A stretch of 64,000 nt of DNA from Oscillospiraceae bacterium (GTDB lineage: Bacteria; Bacillota; Clostridia; Oscillospirales; Ruminococcaceae). Below the pieces are notes generated by a model, which saw nothing but the letters and a program-made list of their open reading frames with translations, was not told where the DNA came from and made no database searches. Below are positions 1 through 8,824 of this stretch, piece after piece. Positions within the stretch are counted from its first letter, which is position 1. Each line of letters starts with the position of its first letter. The translations under genes and the position numbers were made by a program. The stretch is taken from assembly GCA_017427265.1 (NCBI GenBank), contig JAFRTG010000032.1:117015-181014 (forward strand), written 5' to 3'.

Positions 1-285
1 GGGAATTTCCAGTCTTGTGAGAGCGTCCATAGTTGCCTTGGTCGGGCGCAGGACGTCGATCAGGCGCTTGTGCGTGCGCATTTCAAACTGCTCACGGCTG
101 TCCTTGTACTTGTGAACTGCGCGGAGGATCGTTACGATCTCCTTGTCAGTCGGAAGCGGGATCGGTCCCGAAACCTTCTGTGCGCCGCCGCGCTTTGCGG
201 TGTCCACGATTTTGGCTGCTGCGGCATCAACCGTCGCATGCTCATAGCCCTTGATCCGAATTCTCAGTTTTTCGCTGCCTGCCAC
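1..285 (-). CDS. rpsJ: 30S ribosomal protein S10, 3' end outside window
   Basis: The first 95 codons of ribosomal protein S10 read on the minus strand; the last few residues lie off the left edge. The product is a small-subunit head protein that also serves as NusE in antitermination. Seen: the S10 core with [39 protein letters not shown] and DALTRLEIP. The start is GTG at 285-283, giving [10 protein letters not shown], with AGGAGG at 300-295 nine bases upstream. It should be the first gene of the S10-spc ribosomal operon, transcribed out of the window, and is preceded by a leader of about 400 nt with an attenuator. The identity is certain. Confidence 0.97.
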   Translation of the reverse strand, partial: MAGSEKLRIRIKGYEHATVDAAAAKIVDTAKRGGAQKVSGPIPLPTDKEIVTILRAVHKYKDSREQFEMRTHKRLIDVLRPTKATMDALTRLEIP

Positions 286-703
286 TTGATTTAGCCTCCT
301 TCAGATTTTTTGTTTGCCTTGGGGGCATGAAGTGAGCGCCTATGTGTCATTGCCGGAATGTTCCCCGCCGCAGCTCTTACAACTGCGCCGCGTGTTTCCT
401 GAACCGAAGTCCATAAAAAACCCCGCTGCAAGTTCTCTTGCACCGGGCTTCCGGAATGAGATACGCAGAGAGTGTCTCTGCCGTTTGTACGCAAAAAGAC
501 TTCCGACCTGCACGCAACGGTTTTCCTGTACAGTCAGACCTGTAAGACGGCCAGACCGACGCCTTCAACCGAAGCATGCGGTTTCGCAGCTTTTCACACA
601 CACAGTGCATTATCTCAATTCGCCCGTCTAAGCGGACATGCTCCGCACGAATTCCCGGCCACAGCCGCAACCTCGTGTTTCTTAGCATATCTTGTGCATC
701 AGC
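286..703 (-). promoter_or_regulatory. Long untranslated leader of the S10 operon
   Basis: About 415 nt lie between the predicted transcription start near 703 and rpsJ. No convincing coding frame was found here on either strand. It contains the attenuator at 415-447 and several shorter inverted repeats. Long autoregulatory leaders of S10 operons bound by a ribosomal protein are known in bacteria; the ligand here is unknown. No T-box AGGGTGGTACC motif is present. Confidence 0.55.
415..447 (-). terminator. Attenuator hairpin inside the S10 operon leader
   Basis: On the minus strand CCCGGTGCAAG (447-437), a four-base loop and CTTGCAGCGGG (432-422) form an 11-bp stem with one mismatch, followed by a G and six T (420-415). 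This is a complete intrinsic terminator located inside the leader, about 130 nt before the rpsJ start and far downstream of the promoter at 738-710. No gene ends here, so premature termination as a control step is the natural reading (inference). Confidence 0.7.
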
Positions 704-709
704 CTTATC

Positions 710-738
710 ATTATAACACAAAGCAGCAGGAATTGCAA
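710..738 (-). promoter_or_regulatory. Promoter of the S10 operon
   Basis: Minus-strand TTGCAA (738-733), a 17-bp spacer and a perfect TATAAT (715-710). The -35 hexamer lies inside the terminator hairpin at 724-760, so the end of the upstream gene and the start of the S10 transcript are superimposed. Confidence 0.75.
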
Positions 739-760
739 GTGTGAATCGCAATTCCTGCTG
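724..760 (-). terminator. Terminator-like hairpin after the WG-repeat gene
   Basis: A perfect 13-bp inverted repeat, CAGCAGGAATTGC (724-736) and GCAATTCCTGCTG (748-760), with an 11-nt loop, followed on the minus strand by CTTTGTGTTAT. The T-tract is interrupted, so termination may be partial. It lies 52 nt beyond the stop of the gene ending at 812. Confidence 0.6.
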
Positions 761-811
761 TAGAACTTTGCTGAATATTACAAACGATATTTGGTCACTA
801 TTGCCATAGTA

Positions 812-2569
812 TTATCCGGCCTGATCGTTCCGCGGAACATTGAGCACCGTCGAGATATTTTCTTCGGTACAGGTATAGGTACCGGCGTCATAGATCACAT
901 CGTCCGTATAGAGCTCCTGCCACAGCCGGATATATTCATCCTTGCTGCAGGGATTGCCGTCCAGCACATAGGATGCCTCGCCGTTCACAACGGTCATGCC
1001 GAAGGAACGCACACCGACAAAGGTATTGCCTTCAAGTCTCCGGAACTCATACGCTACGGTCTCGCCGATCGCGCCGCCGAACAGCAGCAGATTGTGCTGC
1101 GGGAAATATTTGCATGTGCCGTAGCCGTCGCAGCACACATTGCCGAGGTTGAACGCCGCACCGTCAATATATGTGAACATCTCAACCTCATTGTTATCCG
1201 GCTCAAATCCGTAATCCTCAAACCAATGCAGCACCAGCTCCGGAACATTGTCCGCGTTGATGTCGCAGAGCGTGAAGCGCACATTCTCTCTGTTGTCATA
1301 CTGCCGCAGCACAGCCGCATAGGCATAGCTCCAGTCGTTGCCGTTCGCCTCAACAATCTGCGGCGTCTCGCCGACGATCTTCGGCGTGCCGTGGCTGCCG
1401 CCGAATGCGATGATGCCCCAGAGAAGGCTGTCCGGATCCTGTACCCATGCAAGCCCGCCCACAACCGGACGCGCATTCGCAAAGGTTCCGACCGGCACCA
1501 CAACACTGGATGCCTCCATATTATAGTATCCGCCCTGGCTGCCGGTGTTCAGCGCCAGATAGCCCTCGGTCGGCATATACGGCAGCGTCACATCCATAGA
1601 TGTGTCGGGGTCATCCTCTCTGCAGCGGGATTCGCCGTAATCATAAACCATATCGCCGTCATAGGCAAACGGCAGCACCATTCTGCCTGCTTCGTTGAGA
1701 TAGCCCCACCGGCCGTCCCGCAGGAACGCCGCAATGCCATCCTTGAAGTCCGTGCCGTTTTCATAGTTGAGTCCGGCTACAATCTGCATACCGCGGACGA
1801 CACCATAACCCTCGCCCATCTTGCCGACTGCATTTTTATCTGTCTCCGTATAATTCCGCGGAATCGACATGTTCCGCGCCGTAACCGTATCCGGCATATC
1901 TGACGGAAGCATCGTCAGACGGTGCAGCAGCTGCAGCTCCACACCGGCTTCCGTTTTTCGCACCAGCGACATTTCCATTCCGCCCGGCACGCTGTATTCC
2001 GGATCGCAGATGCAGTCCATACCCGCCGGCTCTTCCCGGATCGGTGAGCCGCAGACCGGGCAGTACAGACCGTTTGTCCGCACCGCAGTTTTTCCGGCCG
2101 TGCAGAAGCACAGACCCTCCGCTTCCTTCGAGGTGCTGTCGGTAAACAGGAAGTGTGCGCGCTCCCCCTCCGGCATCCAGTTATGCGTGCAGCAGAATTC
2201 CGGTTCGACAAGAATATTGCCGTTGCTGTCGATCAGACCGATTTTCCCGCCGCGTGTCATCACAGAATAGCCCTCTGTCAGGATATCGCCGTAGTTATAG
2301 GCACCCGGTGCAGCATTGAAGGGATTGATATCATCCGCCTCCAGGAACGGCTCACGGTACCATGTATAATTGCCGAGCGCAGCAATCTCTTCGGGACTCA
2401 GCTGCACCGGACGGGTCTCAACAGGATCCGCCTGAGGTTCCTCCGCAGCAGTTGTCTGTATGGCAGGAACAGGTTTCTCTGTCTGCCCGGAGTTCGCCGT
2501 TGAATCGCCGCAGCCGCAAAGCAGCAGGGAAAGTGCTGCAGCAGCCGAAAGATATCGCATCCTCTTCAT
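812..2569 (-). CDS. WG-repeat lipoprotein
   Basis: A predicted 585-residue secreted lipoprotein. The N-terminus is basic, then hydrophobic, and ends in LLLCGCG, giving a likely lipidated Cys. Two WG/KWG-type repeats are visible, GKIGLIDSNGNILVEPEF near residue 105 and GRWGYLNEAGRMVLPFAYDG near residue 287. Between them sits a Cys-rich insert (CPVCG ... CIC) that resembles a zinc ribbon. WG-repeat proteins are common surface proteins of unknown function. The start is ATG at 2569 with GAAGGTG upstream; a TTG five codons earlier would overlap that ribosome site. A TATAAT-like -10 (2600-2595) lies just upstream. The gene is monocistronic between the pnp terminator and the S10 promoter. The exact function is unknown. 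Confidence 0.8.
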   Translation of the reverse strand: MKRMRYLSAAAALSLLLCGCGDSTANSGQTEKPVPAIQTTAAEEPQADPVETRPVQLSPEEIAALGNYTWYREPFLEADDINPFNAAPGAYNYGDILTEGYSVMTRGGKIGLIDSNGNILVEPEFCCTHNWMPEGERAHFLFTDSTSKEAEGLCFCTAGKTAVRTNGLYCPVCGSPIREEPAGMDCICDPEYSVPGGMEMSLVRKTEAGVELQLLHRLTMLPSDMPDTVTARNMSIPRNYTETDKNAVGKMGEGYGVVRGMQIVAGLNYENGTDFKDGIAAFLRDGRWGYLNEAGRMVLPFAYDGDMVYDYGESRCREDDPDTSMDVTLPYMPTEGYLALNTGSQGGYYNMEASSVVVPVGTFANARPVVGGLAWVQDPDSLLWGIIAFGGSHGTPKIVGETPQIVEANGNDWSYAYAAVLRQYDNRENVRFTLCDINADNVPELVLHWFEDYGFEPDNNEVEMFTYIDGAAFNLGNVCCDGYGTCKYFPQHNLLLFGGAIGETVAYEFRRLEGNTFVGVRSFGMTVVNGEASYVLDGNPCSKDEYIRLWQELYTDDVIYDAGTYTCTEENISTVLNVPRNDQAG

Positions 2570-2681
2570 AAGATTCACCTTCAATTCTCTTATTATTATA
2601 TAGTATCGTGAAAATGCCGCAGATCCGTTTTGTGCCGATGCCGGAGCCGCTCCGGCCGGAAAGATTTGTCATGAGAGAAAC

Positions 2682-2724
2682 TGAAAAGTGCAAAAGCAGA
2701 CCGAAGCAAAAGCTCCGATCTGCT
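2682..2724 (-). terminator. Terminator after pnp
   Basis: Minus strand: a 13-bp stem with two G-U pairs, AGCAGATCGGAGC (2724-2712) and GCTTCGGTCTGCT (2707-2695), followed by TTTGCACTTTT. It lies directly after the pnp stop codon. Confidence 0.75.
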
Positions 2725-2734
2725 CTCATCCGTG

Positions 2735-4864
2735 TCAATCCTGAACGAGCTGTTTTCTGGCCTCCAGCTCAGCAAGTGCATCCTTTCTGGAAAGAGAGAT
2801 CTTGCCCTTGACATCGTCAATCTCCATGACCTTGACGACGATCTCATCACCGAGAGAAACGACGTCTTCGGTCTTCTCAACGCGCTGCTTGTCCAGCTTG
2901 GAGATATGTACAAGTCCCTCCTTGCCCGGAACGATCTCGACAAACGCGCCGAAGGTCTGGATACCGGTAACCTTGCCCTTGTAGATTGCGCCGATTTCCG
3001 GACCGTTTGCAATGGTATCGACGATCTGGATCGCCTTTCTTGCATTTGCAAGGTCGATGCCGGAAACAAAGACGCTGCCGTCTTCATTGATGTCGATCTT
3101 GACATCGCACTCAGCAGAGATCTTCTGAATGACCTTGCCGCCCGAACCGATGACCTCGCGGATCTTATCGACCGGAACGCGGGTCTGAAGCATCTTCGGT
3201 GCGTAATCGGAAACCGTATCACGCGGTGTCGGGATTGCCTTCAGCATGATCTCGTCGAGAATATAAAGTCTTGCCTTGCGGGTCTTTTCAAATGCTTCCT
3301 TGATGATTGCCGGGGTCAGGCCGTCAACCTTGATATCGACCTGAATTGCGGTGATACCCTTGTGCGTACCGCCGACCTTGAAGTCCATATCGCCGAAGAA
3401 GTCCTCAAGGCCCTGAATATCGACCATCGTCATGAACTCGTCGGAATCCGGCTTCGTAATCAGACCGCAGGAGATACCTGCAACCGGTGCCTTGATCGGC
3501 ACGCCGGCATCCATCAGTGCGAGCGTTGAGCCGCAGATGGAGCCCTGCGAGGTCGAACCGTTGGAGGAAAGCACCTCAGAAACAAGGCGCATTGCATACG
3601 GGAATTCGTCAACGGAAGGCAGAACCGGAACCAGAGCCTTTTCTGCCAGTGCACCGTGGCCGATCTCGCGGCGTCCCGGTCCTCTGGAGGGCTTGGTCTC
3701 GCCGACGGAGTAGGACGGGAAGTTGTACTGGTGCATGTAGCGCTTGGATTCCTCGTTCTCATCGAGGCCGTCGATGCGCTGTGCATCGGAGACCGGGCCG
3801 AGGGTTGCGATCGTCAGAACCTGTGTCTGGCCGCGGGTGAACAGGCCGGAGCCGTGAACACGCGGGAGAACGCCGACTTCCGCAGCCAGCGGGCGGATCT
3901 CGTCGATCTTTCTGCCGTCCACGCGCTTGCCCTGATAGAGCCAGTCGCGGACGATGGTTTTCTGGAGCTTGTAGATGCACTCGTCAATCATGCCGATGCG
4001 CTCTTCATTCTCCGGATCGAACTTTTCGTGAATTGCGTTCTTAATCGGAAGCAGTCTTGCCTCGCGGACGTTCTTGTCGTTTGTATCGAGTGCGAACTCA
4101 ACGTCCTTGCGTGCAAATGCCATAATGGCGTCGAACAGCTCGTGATCGACCTCCATCGACTCGAAGGTGAACTTCGGCTTGCCGATTTCCTTCTGGATAT
4201 CGGAGATGAAGGCAACGAGCTTTTTGATTTCCTCATGTGCCTTGAGGATGCATTCGAGCATCAGGTCATCCGGAACCTCGTTGGCGCCTGCCTCGATCAT
4301 GACAATCTTCTGTGCAGTTGCAGCAACGGTCAGCTTCAGATCGGAGACAGCTCTCTGCTCCTTGGTCGGCATCAGAATGATCTCACCGTCAACCAGTGCG
4401 ACCTCCACGCCGCCGATCGGGCCGTTCCACGGGATGTCGGAAATCGAAATTGCAACCGAGGTACCGATCATGCCGAGGATTTCCGGCATTGCGTCCTGAT
4501 CGACCGCCAGAACGGTCATCACGACTGCAACATCATTGCGCATGTCCTTCGGGAACAGCGGACGGATCGGTCTGTCCACACAGCGGGACGTGAGGATTGC
4601 GTGCTCGGTGGGCTTGCCCTCGCGCTTCATGAAGCTGCCGGGGATTCTGCCGACGGAATAGAGCCGCTCCTCGTAATCGACGGAAAGCGGGAAGAAGTCA
4701 ATGCCGTCACGCGGCTTTTCGCTGGCTGTGACATTCGCCATCACGACTGTATCGCCGTAGCGAACCCAGCAGGAGCCGTTGGAAAGCTCGCAGGTCTTGC
4801 CTGTTTCCACGGAAAGCTCACGGCCGCAGAAGGTCGTCTTGAAAATCTTATGATTCTCGAACAT
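2735..4864 (-). CDS. pnp: Polyribonucleotide nucleotidyltransferase (PNPase)
   Basis: A 709-residue PNPase, the phosphate-dependent 3'-5' exoribonuclease of mRNA decay. Two RNase PH-like core domains are seen (the first with GRELSVETGK and GIDFFPLSVDYEERLYSVG, the second with VLPRVHGSGLFTRGQTQ, GPGRREIGHG and EVLSSNGSTSQGSICG), then a KH domain (REVIGSGGKVIQKI) and an S1 domain (YKGKVTGIQTFGAFVEIVPG, KISLSRKD). Length fits the family. The start is ATG at 4864 behind AGGAGG; an in-frame ATG 20 codons upstream lacks a ribosome site. It follows rpsO, the classic rpsO-pnp order, with a large hairpin between the two genes. Confidence 0.98.
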   Translation of the reverse strand: MFENHKIFKTTFCGRELSVETGKTCELSNGSCWVRYGDTVVMANVTASEKPRDGIDFFPLSVDYEERLYSVGRIPGSFMKREGKPTEHAILTSRCVDRPIRPLFPKDMRNDVAVVMTVLAVDQDAMPEILGMIGTSVAISISDIPWNGPIGGVEVALVDGEIILMPTKEQRAVSDLKLTVAATAQKIVMIEAGANEVPDDLMLECILKAHEEIKKLVAFISDIQKEIGKPKFTFESMEVDHELFDAIMAFARKDVEFALDTNDKNVREARLLPIKNAIHEKFDPENEERIGMIDECIYKLQKTIVRDWLYQGKRVDGRKIDEIRPLAAEVGVLPRVHGSGLFTRGQTQVLTIATLGPVSDAQRIDGLDENEESKRYMHQYNFPSYSVGETKPSRGPGRREIGHGALAEKALVPVLPSVDEFPYAMRLVSEVLSSNGSTSQGSICGSTLALMDAGVPIKAPVAGISCGLITKPDSDEFMTMVDIQGLEDFFGDMDFKVGGTHKGITAIQVDIKVDGLTPAIIKEAFEKTRKARLYILDEIMLKAIPTPRDTVSDYAPKMLQTRVPVDKIREVIGSGGKVIQKISAECDVKIDINEDGSVFVSGIDLANARKAIQIVDTIANGPEIGAIYKGKVTGIQTFGAFVEIVPGKEGLVHISKLDKQRVEKTEDVVSLGDEIVVKVMEIDDVKGKISLSRKDALAELEARKQLVQD

Positions 4865-4928
4865 AGGAAAAAGCCTCCTTGAATATTTATTTTTCTGTGT
4901 GTATTTCTTTTGTTCATCCGTCATCTGT

Positions 4929-4980
4929 TAGCATAAAATCATAGTCTGCATAAAGGGCTGCAGCCCATGATTTCATGCTA
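4929..4980 (-). promoter_or_regulatory. Large hairpin between rpsO and pnp, possible RNase III site
   Basis: TAGCATAAAATCAT (4929-4942) pairs with ATGATTTCATGCTA (4967-4980) over 14 positions with one mismatch, and the interior holds a second palindrome, GGGCTGCAGCCC (4955-4966). No T-run follows, so it is not a terminator. In Escherichia coli the rpsO-pnp interval holds an RNase III-cleaved stem used for PNPase autocontrol; a similar role here is inferred from position and form only. Confidence 0.55.
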
Positions 4981-5071
4981 AACCGGCGGCAGAACAGCAG
5001 AAACCGCACAAAATGTCCGTAAACAGAGACAGAGGGAGAAGGTTGCCCCCCTCCCTCCGTTGCTTTGCGTC

Positions 5072-5338
5072 TTACTTACGCAGGCCAAGGCGCTCAATCG
5101 TCGCTCTGTAACGCTCGATATCCTTCTTCTTCAGGTATGCGAGCAGGTTGCGGCGGCGTCCGACCATCTTGAGCAGACCACGGTAGGAGTGGTGGTCGTG
5201 CTTGTGCTCTTTCAGATGCGCGTTCAGGTCGTTGATCCGACGGGTCAGAATTGCGATCTGCACCTCAGGAGAACCGGTATCGCCCTCATGGGTAGCATTT
5301 GCAAGGATGACCTCTGTCTTCTCTTCCTTACGAAGCAT
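5072..5338 (-). CDS. rpsO: 30S ribosomal protein S15
   Basis: An 88-residue S15, a primary 16S rRNA-binding protein of the small-subunit platform. Seen: the conserved [40 protein letters not shown] and [15 protein letters not shown]. The start is ATG at 5338 behind GAGGTG; the longer frame beginning nine codons upstream runs through that ribosome site and is not used. Its promoter is at 5475-5447 and leaves a leader of about 100 nt with an imperfect hairpin (GCAGGAGGT ... ACC ... CCTGC), which could be an S15 autoregulatory site. Cotranscription with pnp is likely. Confidence 0.98.
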   Translation of the reverse strand: MLRKEEKTEVILANATHEGDTGSPEVQIAILTRRINDLNAHLKEHKHDHHSYRGLLKMVGRRRNLLAYLKKKDIERYRATIERLGLRK

Positions 5339-5446
5339 GTGTTTCACCTCTTTCTGTATTATCAATCCGGTAAACGCAGGTGGGGGAAGGTGAAAACCTC
5401 CTGCAAACGGCAGGCATACTCCCGAATCCGCGTAAACGGTCTATTT

Positions 5447-5475
5447 ATTATAACATATTCTGCACGTTTTGTCTA
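5447..5475 (-). promoter_or_regulatory. Promoter of rpsO-pnp
   Basis: Minus-strand TAGACA (5475-5470), a 17-bp spacer and TATAAT (5452-5447), about 110 nt upstream of the rpsO start. Confidence 0.75.
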
Positions 5476-5577
5476 TGAATAAATTATGAACATTTCGTGA
5501 ACTGTAATATTCTGTCATAAAATGCAGGCAGGGTTTTACAGTCCGGATACAATCGAATGACAATCCGCCGCACCGCA

Positions 5578-5606
5578 TTGACTTCCCCTGCTGATTACAG
5601 TATAAT
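5578..5606 (+). promoter_or_regulatory. Promoter of the lipoprotein gene at 5662
   Basis: TTGACT (5578-5583), a 17-bp spacer and TATAAT (5601-5606), 55 bp upstream of the chosen ATG. Confidence 0.75.
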
Positions 5607-5661
5607 GCAAATAAAGGTTTTTGTCAATCCTTTCCTTACAAAACAACAACGAGGTATCACA

Positions 5662-6693
5662 ATGAAACAGAATGTATTTTTGATGACCTGTGCTGCTGCG
5701 CTGCTCCTGACAGCCTGCAGCATAACCGGAAATGAAGGGCTGTATGATACGGAACCGCAGATTGCAGAATCCGTTCCGGAGCAGGCGGATGCAGCAGAGC
5801 CCGCCGCAGCGGCAGTGCCGGAATCCGCTGAGATTATGCTGCCCGATCTTTCCGCATTCGGCATCGACACCGGCGCCTTCACGCGCTGCGATGAGCCGGA
5901 GATCCGGACATACGGCGAGCACTCTGAACGGGAGTTCAGCGGCGACCTGCCGTCCGAACAGTTTACCGTTTATAAAAATGAACGCGGCGACAGACTGTTC
6001 TTTGACGGGTACGGCCGTCTCCGCGGCTACAGCGACCGTGTACAAACTTCATGGAATTACGAACCCGAACATCCGGAAGAGCCGGAAGACTCAGGCACAT
6101 ATTATTCATCATTTCAGGGAACACTGCCGTCCGGATCCGATCTGGATTCATACCTTATCAAATACGAGGAAAGCGACGGGAACGGCGGATTTCTCAGATC
6201 GGTGCGGCTCGACGAGTCGCAGCTGCGCCCTGAACAGGAATACAGAGATACCGCATACAGCATTCTGAACGCTGTCGTGCCGGACTTCGAACTGTTCACA
6301 GACCGGGAAGAGAAAATCCTGTATCAGTACGAAGGCACCAGCATCTTTGTCCCGTGCTCGGTCTCGGCCAGCCGTTCCTATGCAGAGTATATTTCAGACA
6401 AAGCGTATGTTGATCTCAAGGCAGACGGAACGCTCGAATCGTTCAGCATTGAATACGCCGACATCGCAGACCCTTCTGCTTCGGATACGCTTCATAACAG
6501 TGCGGCAGAGCTGTGCGCAAGATGCCAGCGTGAACTTTCACCCGATTTCATCCGCATATCCGAAGAGGAATCTTACGGATACTGTGCGAATATCGGCGGA
6601 CAGCTCTACGGATTCTTTACCTTCACATGCGAATACGGCGATCCGGATCAGCCCGCATACGGCTGCTACGAGTATGCGGTGCGCGGCGACTGA
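5662..6693 (+). CDS. Lipoprotein of unknown function
   Basis: A 343-residue predicted lipoprotein. The signal sequence ends in LLLTAC, a good lipobox, followed by a Glu/Ala-rich spacer (about residues 20-55) and a globular part rich in acidic and aromatic residues. I do not recognise a family. The start is ATG at 5662 behind GAGGT; the frame is open 35 codons further upstream but that stretch holds the promoter. It is monocistronic, with its own promoter at 5578 and a strong terminator at 6753. The content suggests an extracellular, membrane-tethered protein; nothing in the neighbourhood points to its role. Confidence 0.75.
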   Translation: MKQNVFLMTCAAALLLTACSITGNEGLYDTEPQIAESVPEQADAAEPAAAAVPESAEIMLPDLSAFGIDTGAFTRCDEPEIRTYGEHSEREFSGDLPSEQFTVYKNERGDRLFFDGYGRLRGYSDRVQTSWNYEPEHPEEPEDSGTYYSSFQGTLPSGSDLDSYLIKYEESDGNGGFLRSVRLDESQLRPEQEYRDTAYSILNAVVPDFELFTDREEKILYQYEGTSIFVPCSVSASRSYAEYISDKAYVDLKADGTLESFSIEYADIADPSASDTLHNSAAELCARCQRELSPDFIRISEEESYGYCANIGGQLYGFFTFTCEYGDPDQPAYGCYEYAVRGD

Positions 6694-6752
6694 ACAGGAA
6701 CACCTTCTCTGCTGACGGATTATCCGCCGGCAATATCTGATATCCCCCGAAA

Positions 6753-6783
6753 CCCCTGCTGCTCCGGCGGCAGGGGCTTTTTG
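6753..6783 (+). terminator. Terminator after the lipoprotein gene
   Basis: CCCCTGCTGC (6753-6762), loop TCCG, GCGGCAGGGG (6767-6776), then CTTTTT. Confidence 0.85.
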
Positions 6784-6804
6784 CCGTATCCGCAGAATTT
6801 CTGC

Positions 6805-6833
6805 TTGACATTATCACTGTTTTGTTGTACAAT
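6805..6833 (+). promoter_or_regulatory. Promoter of the acn-icd-rex operon
   Basis: Perfect TTGACA (6805-6810), a 17-bp spacer and TACAAT (6828-6833), 38 bp before the acn start. Confidence 0.8.
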
Positions 6834-6871
6834 AGATATGTATAATTATATCCGAAAGGCAGGAATCTAAA

Positions 6872-8809
6872 ATGGGTCTTACCATGACAGAAAAAATCCT
6901 CTCTGCACATCTTGTGGAGGGCGAGCTTGTCCGCGGCACCGAGATCGGCATCCGCATTGACCAGACACTGACGCAGGATGCGACCGGCACCATGGCGTAT
7001 CTTGAATTTGAAGCAATGGGTGTGCCGCGCGTCCGCACCGAGCGTTCCGTCGCATACATCGACCACAATACGCTCCAGAACGGCTTTGAAAACGCCGACG
7101 ACCATCGCTTTATCGGCAGCTGCGCGAAGAAGCACGGCCTCTTTTTCTCCCGTCCGGGCAACGGCATCTGCCATCAGGTGCACCTGGAGCGCTTCGGCAT
7201 TCCCGGCAAGACCCTGATCGGTTCCGATTCCCATACTCCGACCGGCGGCGGCCTCGGTATGCTGGCCATCGGTGCAGGCGGCCTGGATGTTGCTGTCGCA
7301 ATGGGCGGCGGCGCATACTATATTACATGTCCGAAGGTTGTCAACGTGAAGCTCTCCGGCAAGCTCAGCCCGTGGGTCGCTGCAAAGGACGTCATCCTTG
7401 AGGTGCTGCGCAGAATGTCCGTCAAGGGCGGCGTCGGCAAGGTCATCGAATATACCGGCGAGGGCGTCAAGACACTGACCGTTCCGGAGCGTGCAACCAT
7501 CACCAACATGGGCGCAGAGCTCGGCGCAACGACCTCCGTATTCCCGTCTGACGAGATGACAAAGGCCTTCCTGAAGGCACAGCAGCGCGAGGAGGTATGG
7601 GTTCCGCTCGCAGCCGATCCCGATGCCGTTTACGACGAGGTCATCGAGATCGACCTCTCGAAGCTCGAACCGCTCGCAGCCTGCCCGCACTCCCCGGACA
7701 ATGTCAAGTCCATGAGCGAAATCGGCAAGCTGAAAATCGACCAGGTCTGCATCGGCTCCTGCACGAATTCCTCGCTGCTCGACATGATGAAGGTCGCCTA
7801 CATCCTCAAGGGCAAGACCGTCCATCCGGATGTTTCGCTCGCCATCGCACCGGGCTCCAAGCAGGTGCTCAATATGATCGCTGCAAACGGCGCGCTCGGC
7901 GACATGATCGACGCAGGCGCCCGTATTCTGGAATCCGCCTGCGGTCCGTGCATCGGCATGGGACAGTCGCCGAACTCCGCAGGTATCTCCCTGAGAACCT
8001 TCAACCGCAACTTTGAAGGCCGCTCCGGCACAAAGGACGGTCAGATCTATCTGGTTTCCCCGGAAACCGCTGCGGCTTCCGCACTGACCGGTTACCTGAC
8101 CGACCCGCGCACGCTCGGTGAAATGCCGGAATTCAAGCTGCCGGATGTCTTTACCGTCAACGACAACATGGTCACGCTCCCGGCTGAGGAGAAGGATATG
8201 GACAGCGTCGAGATCAAGCTCGGCCCGAACATCAAGCCGTATCCGGAAACCCATCCGCTGCTTGAGACCATCGACGCACCGGTCTCGCTCAAGGTCGGCG
8301 ACAACATCACCACAGACCACATCATGCCGGCAGGCGCAAAGATTCTGCCGCTGCGTTCCAATATTCCGAAGATCTCCGAGCACTGCTTTGCAGTCTGCGA
8401 CGAGGAATTCCCGAAGCGTGCCAAGGCACTCGGACAGAGCATCATCGTCGGCGGCGCAAACTACGGTCAGGGTTCTTCCCGTGAGCATGCTGCGCTCGCC
8501 CCGCTCTATCTCGGCGTCAAGGCCGTGCTGGTCAAGTCCTTTGCGCGTATTCACCGTGCAAACCTCATCAACGCAGGCATTCTGCCGCTGACCTTCGTCA
8601 ACGAGGCAGACTACGACAAGATCGCACAGGGCGATCAGCTGGAGCTCGCGGGCGTCCGCAAGGCCGTCGAGGAGGGCAGAACGGAACTGACTGTCATCGA
8701 CAAGACAAACGGCGCGGAGATTCCGGTGCTCTGTGAGCTGACCGGCCGTACCAAGGATATCATGCTCGCCGGCGGTCTGCTCGACTTCACCCGCGAAGCG
8801 CTGAAATAA
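6872..8809 (+). CDS. acn: Aconitate hydratase
   Basis: A 645-residue aconitase converting citrate to isocitrate through a [4Fe-4S] cluster. Seen: GSDSHTPTGGGLGMLAIGAGG, the three cluster Cys in GSCTNSS and ACGPCIGMG, and the mobile C-terminal domain with GGANYGQGSSREHAALAPLYLG and KSFARIHRANLIN. It is shorter than the AcnA type (about 890 residues) and fits the compact aconitase class common in Clostridia. The ribosome site is AGGAAT upstream of the ATG. It opens an operon with a small membrane protein, isocitrate dehydrogenase and Rex, so its job is the citrate-to-2-oxoglutarate branch that feeds glutamate synthesis in an anaerobe. Confidence 0.95.
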   Translation: MGLTMTEKILSAHLVEGELVRGTEIGIRIDQTLTQDATGTMAYLEFEAMGVPRVRTERSVAYIDHNTLQNGFENADDHRFIGSCAKKHGLFFSRPGNGICHQVHLERFGIPGKTLIGSDSHTPTGGGLGMLAIGAGGLDVAVAMGGGAYYITCPKVVNVKLSGKLSPWVAAKDVILEVLRRMSVKGGVGKVIEYTGEGVKTLTVPERATITNMGAELGATTSVFPSDEMTKAFLKAQQREEVWVPLAADPDAVYDEVIEIDLSKLEPLAACPHSPDNVKSMSEIGKLKIDQVCIGSCTNSSLLDMMKVAYILKGKTVHPDVSLAIAPGSKQVLNMIAANGALGDMIDAGARILESACGPCIGMGQSPNSAGISLRTFNRNFEGRSGTKDGQIYLVSPETAAASALTGYLTDPRTLGEMPEFKLPDVFTVNDNMVTLPAEEKDMDSVEIKLGPNIKPYPETHPLLETIDAPVSLKVGDNITTDHIMPAGAKILPLRSNIPKISEHCFAVCDEEFPKRAKALGQSIIVGGANYGQGSSREHAALAPLYLGVKAVLVKSFARIHRANLINAGILPLTFVNEADYDKIAQGDQLELAGVRKAVEEGRTELTVIDKTNGAEIPVLCELTGRTKDIMLAGGLLDFTREALK

Positions 8810-8824
8810 TCAAACACTCAGTAA

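Noticed and set aside
6822-6832. TTGTTGTACAA at the acn promoter as a Rex operator
   Set aside because: It lacks the TTGTG-N6-CACAA or TTGTTAA-N4-TTAACAA layout; the half-sites are too close together and it overlaps the -10 by chance.
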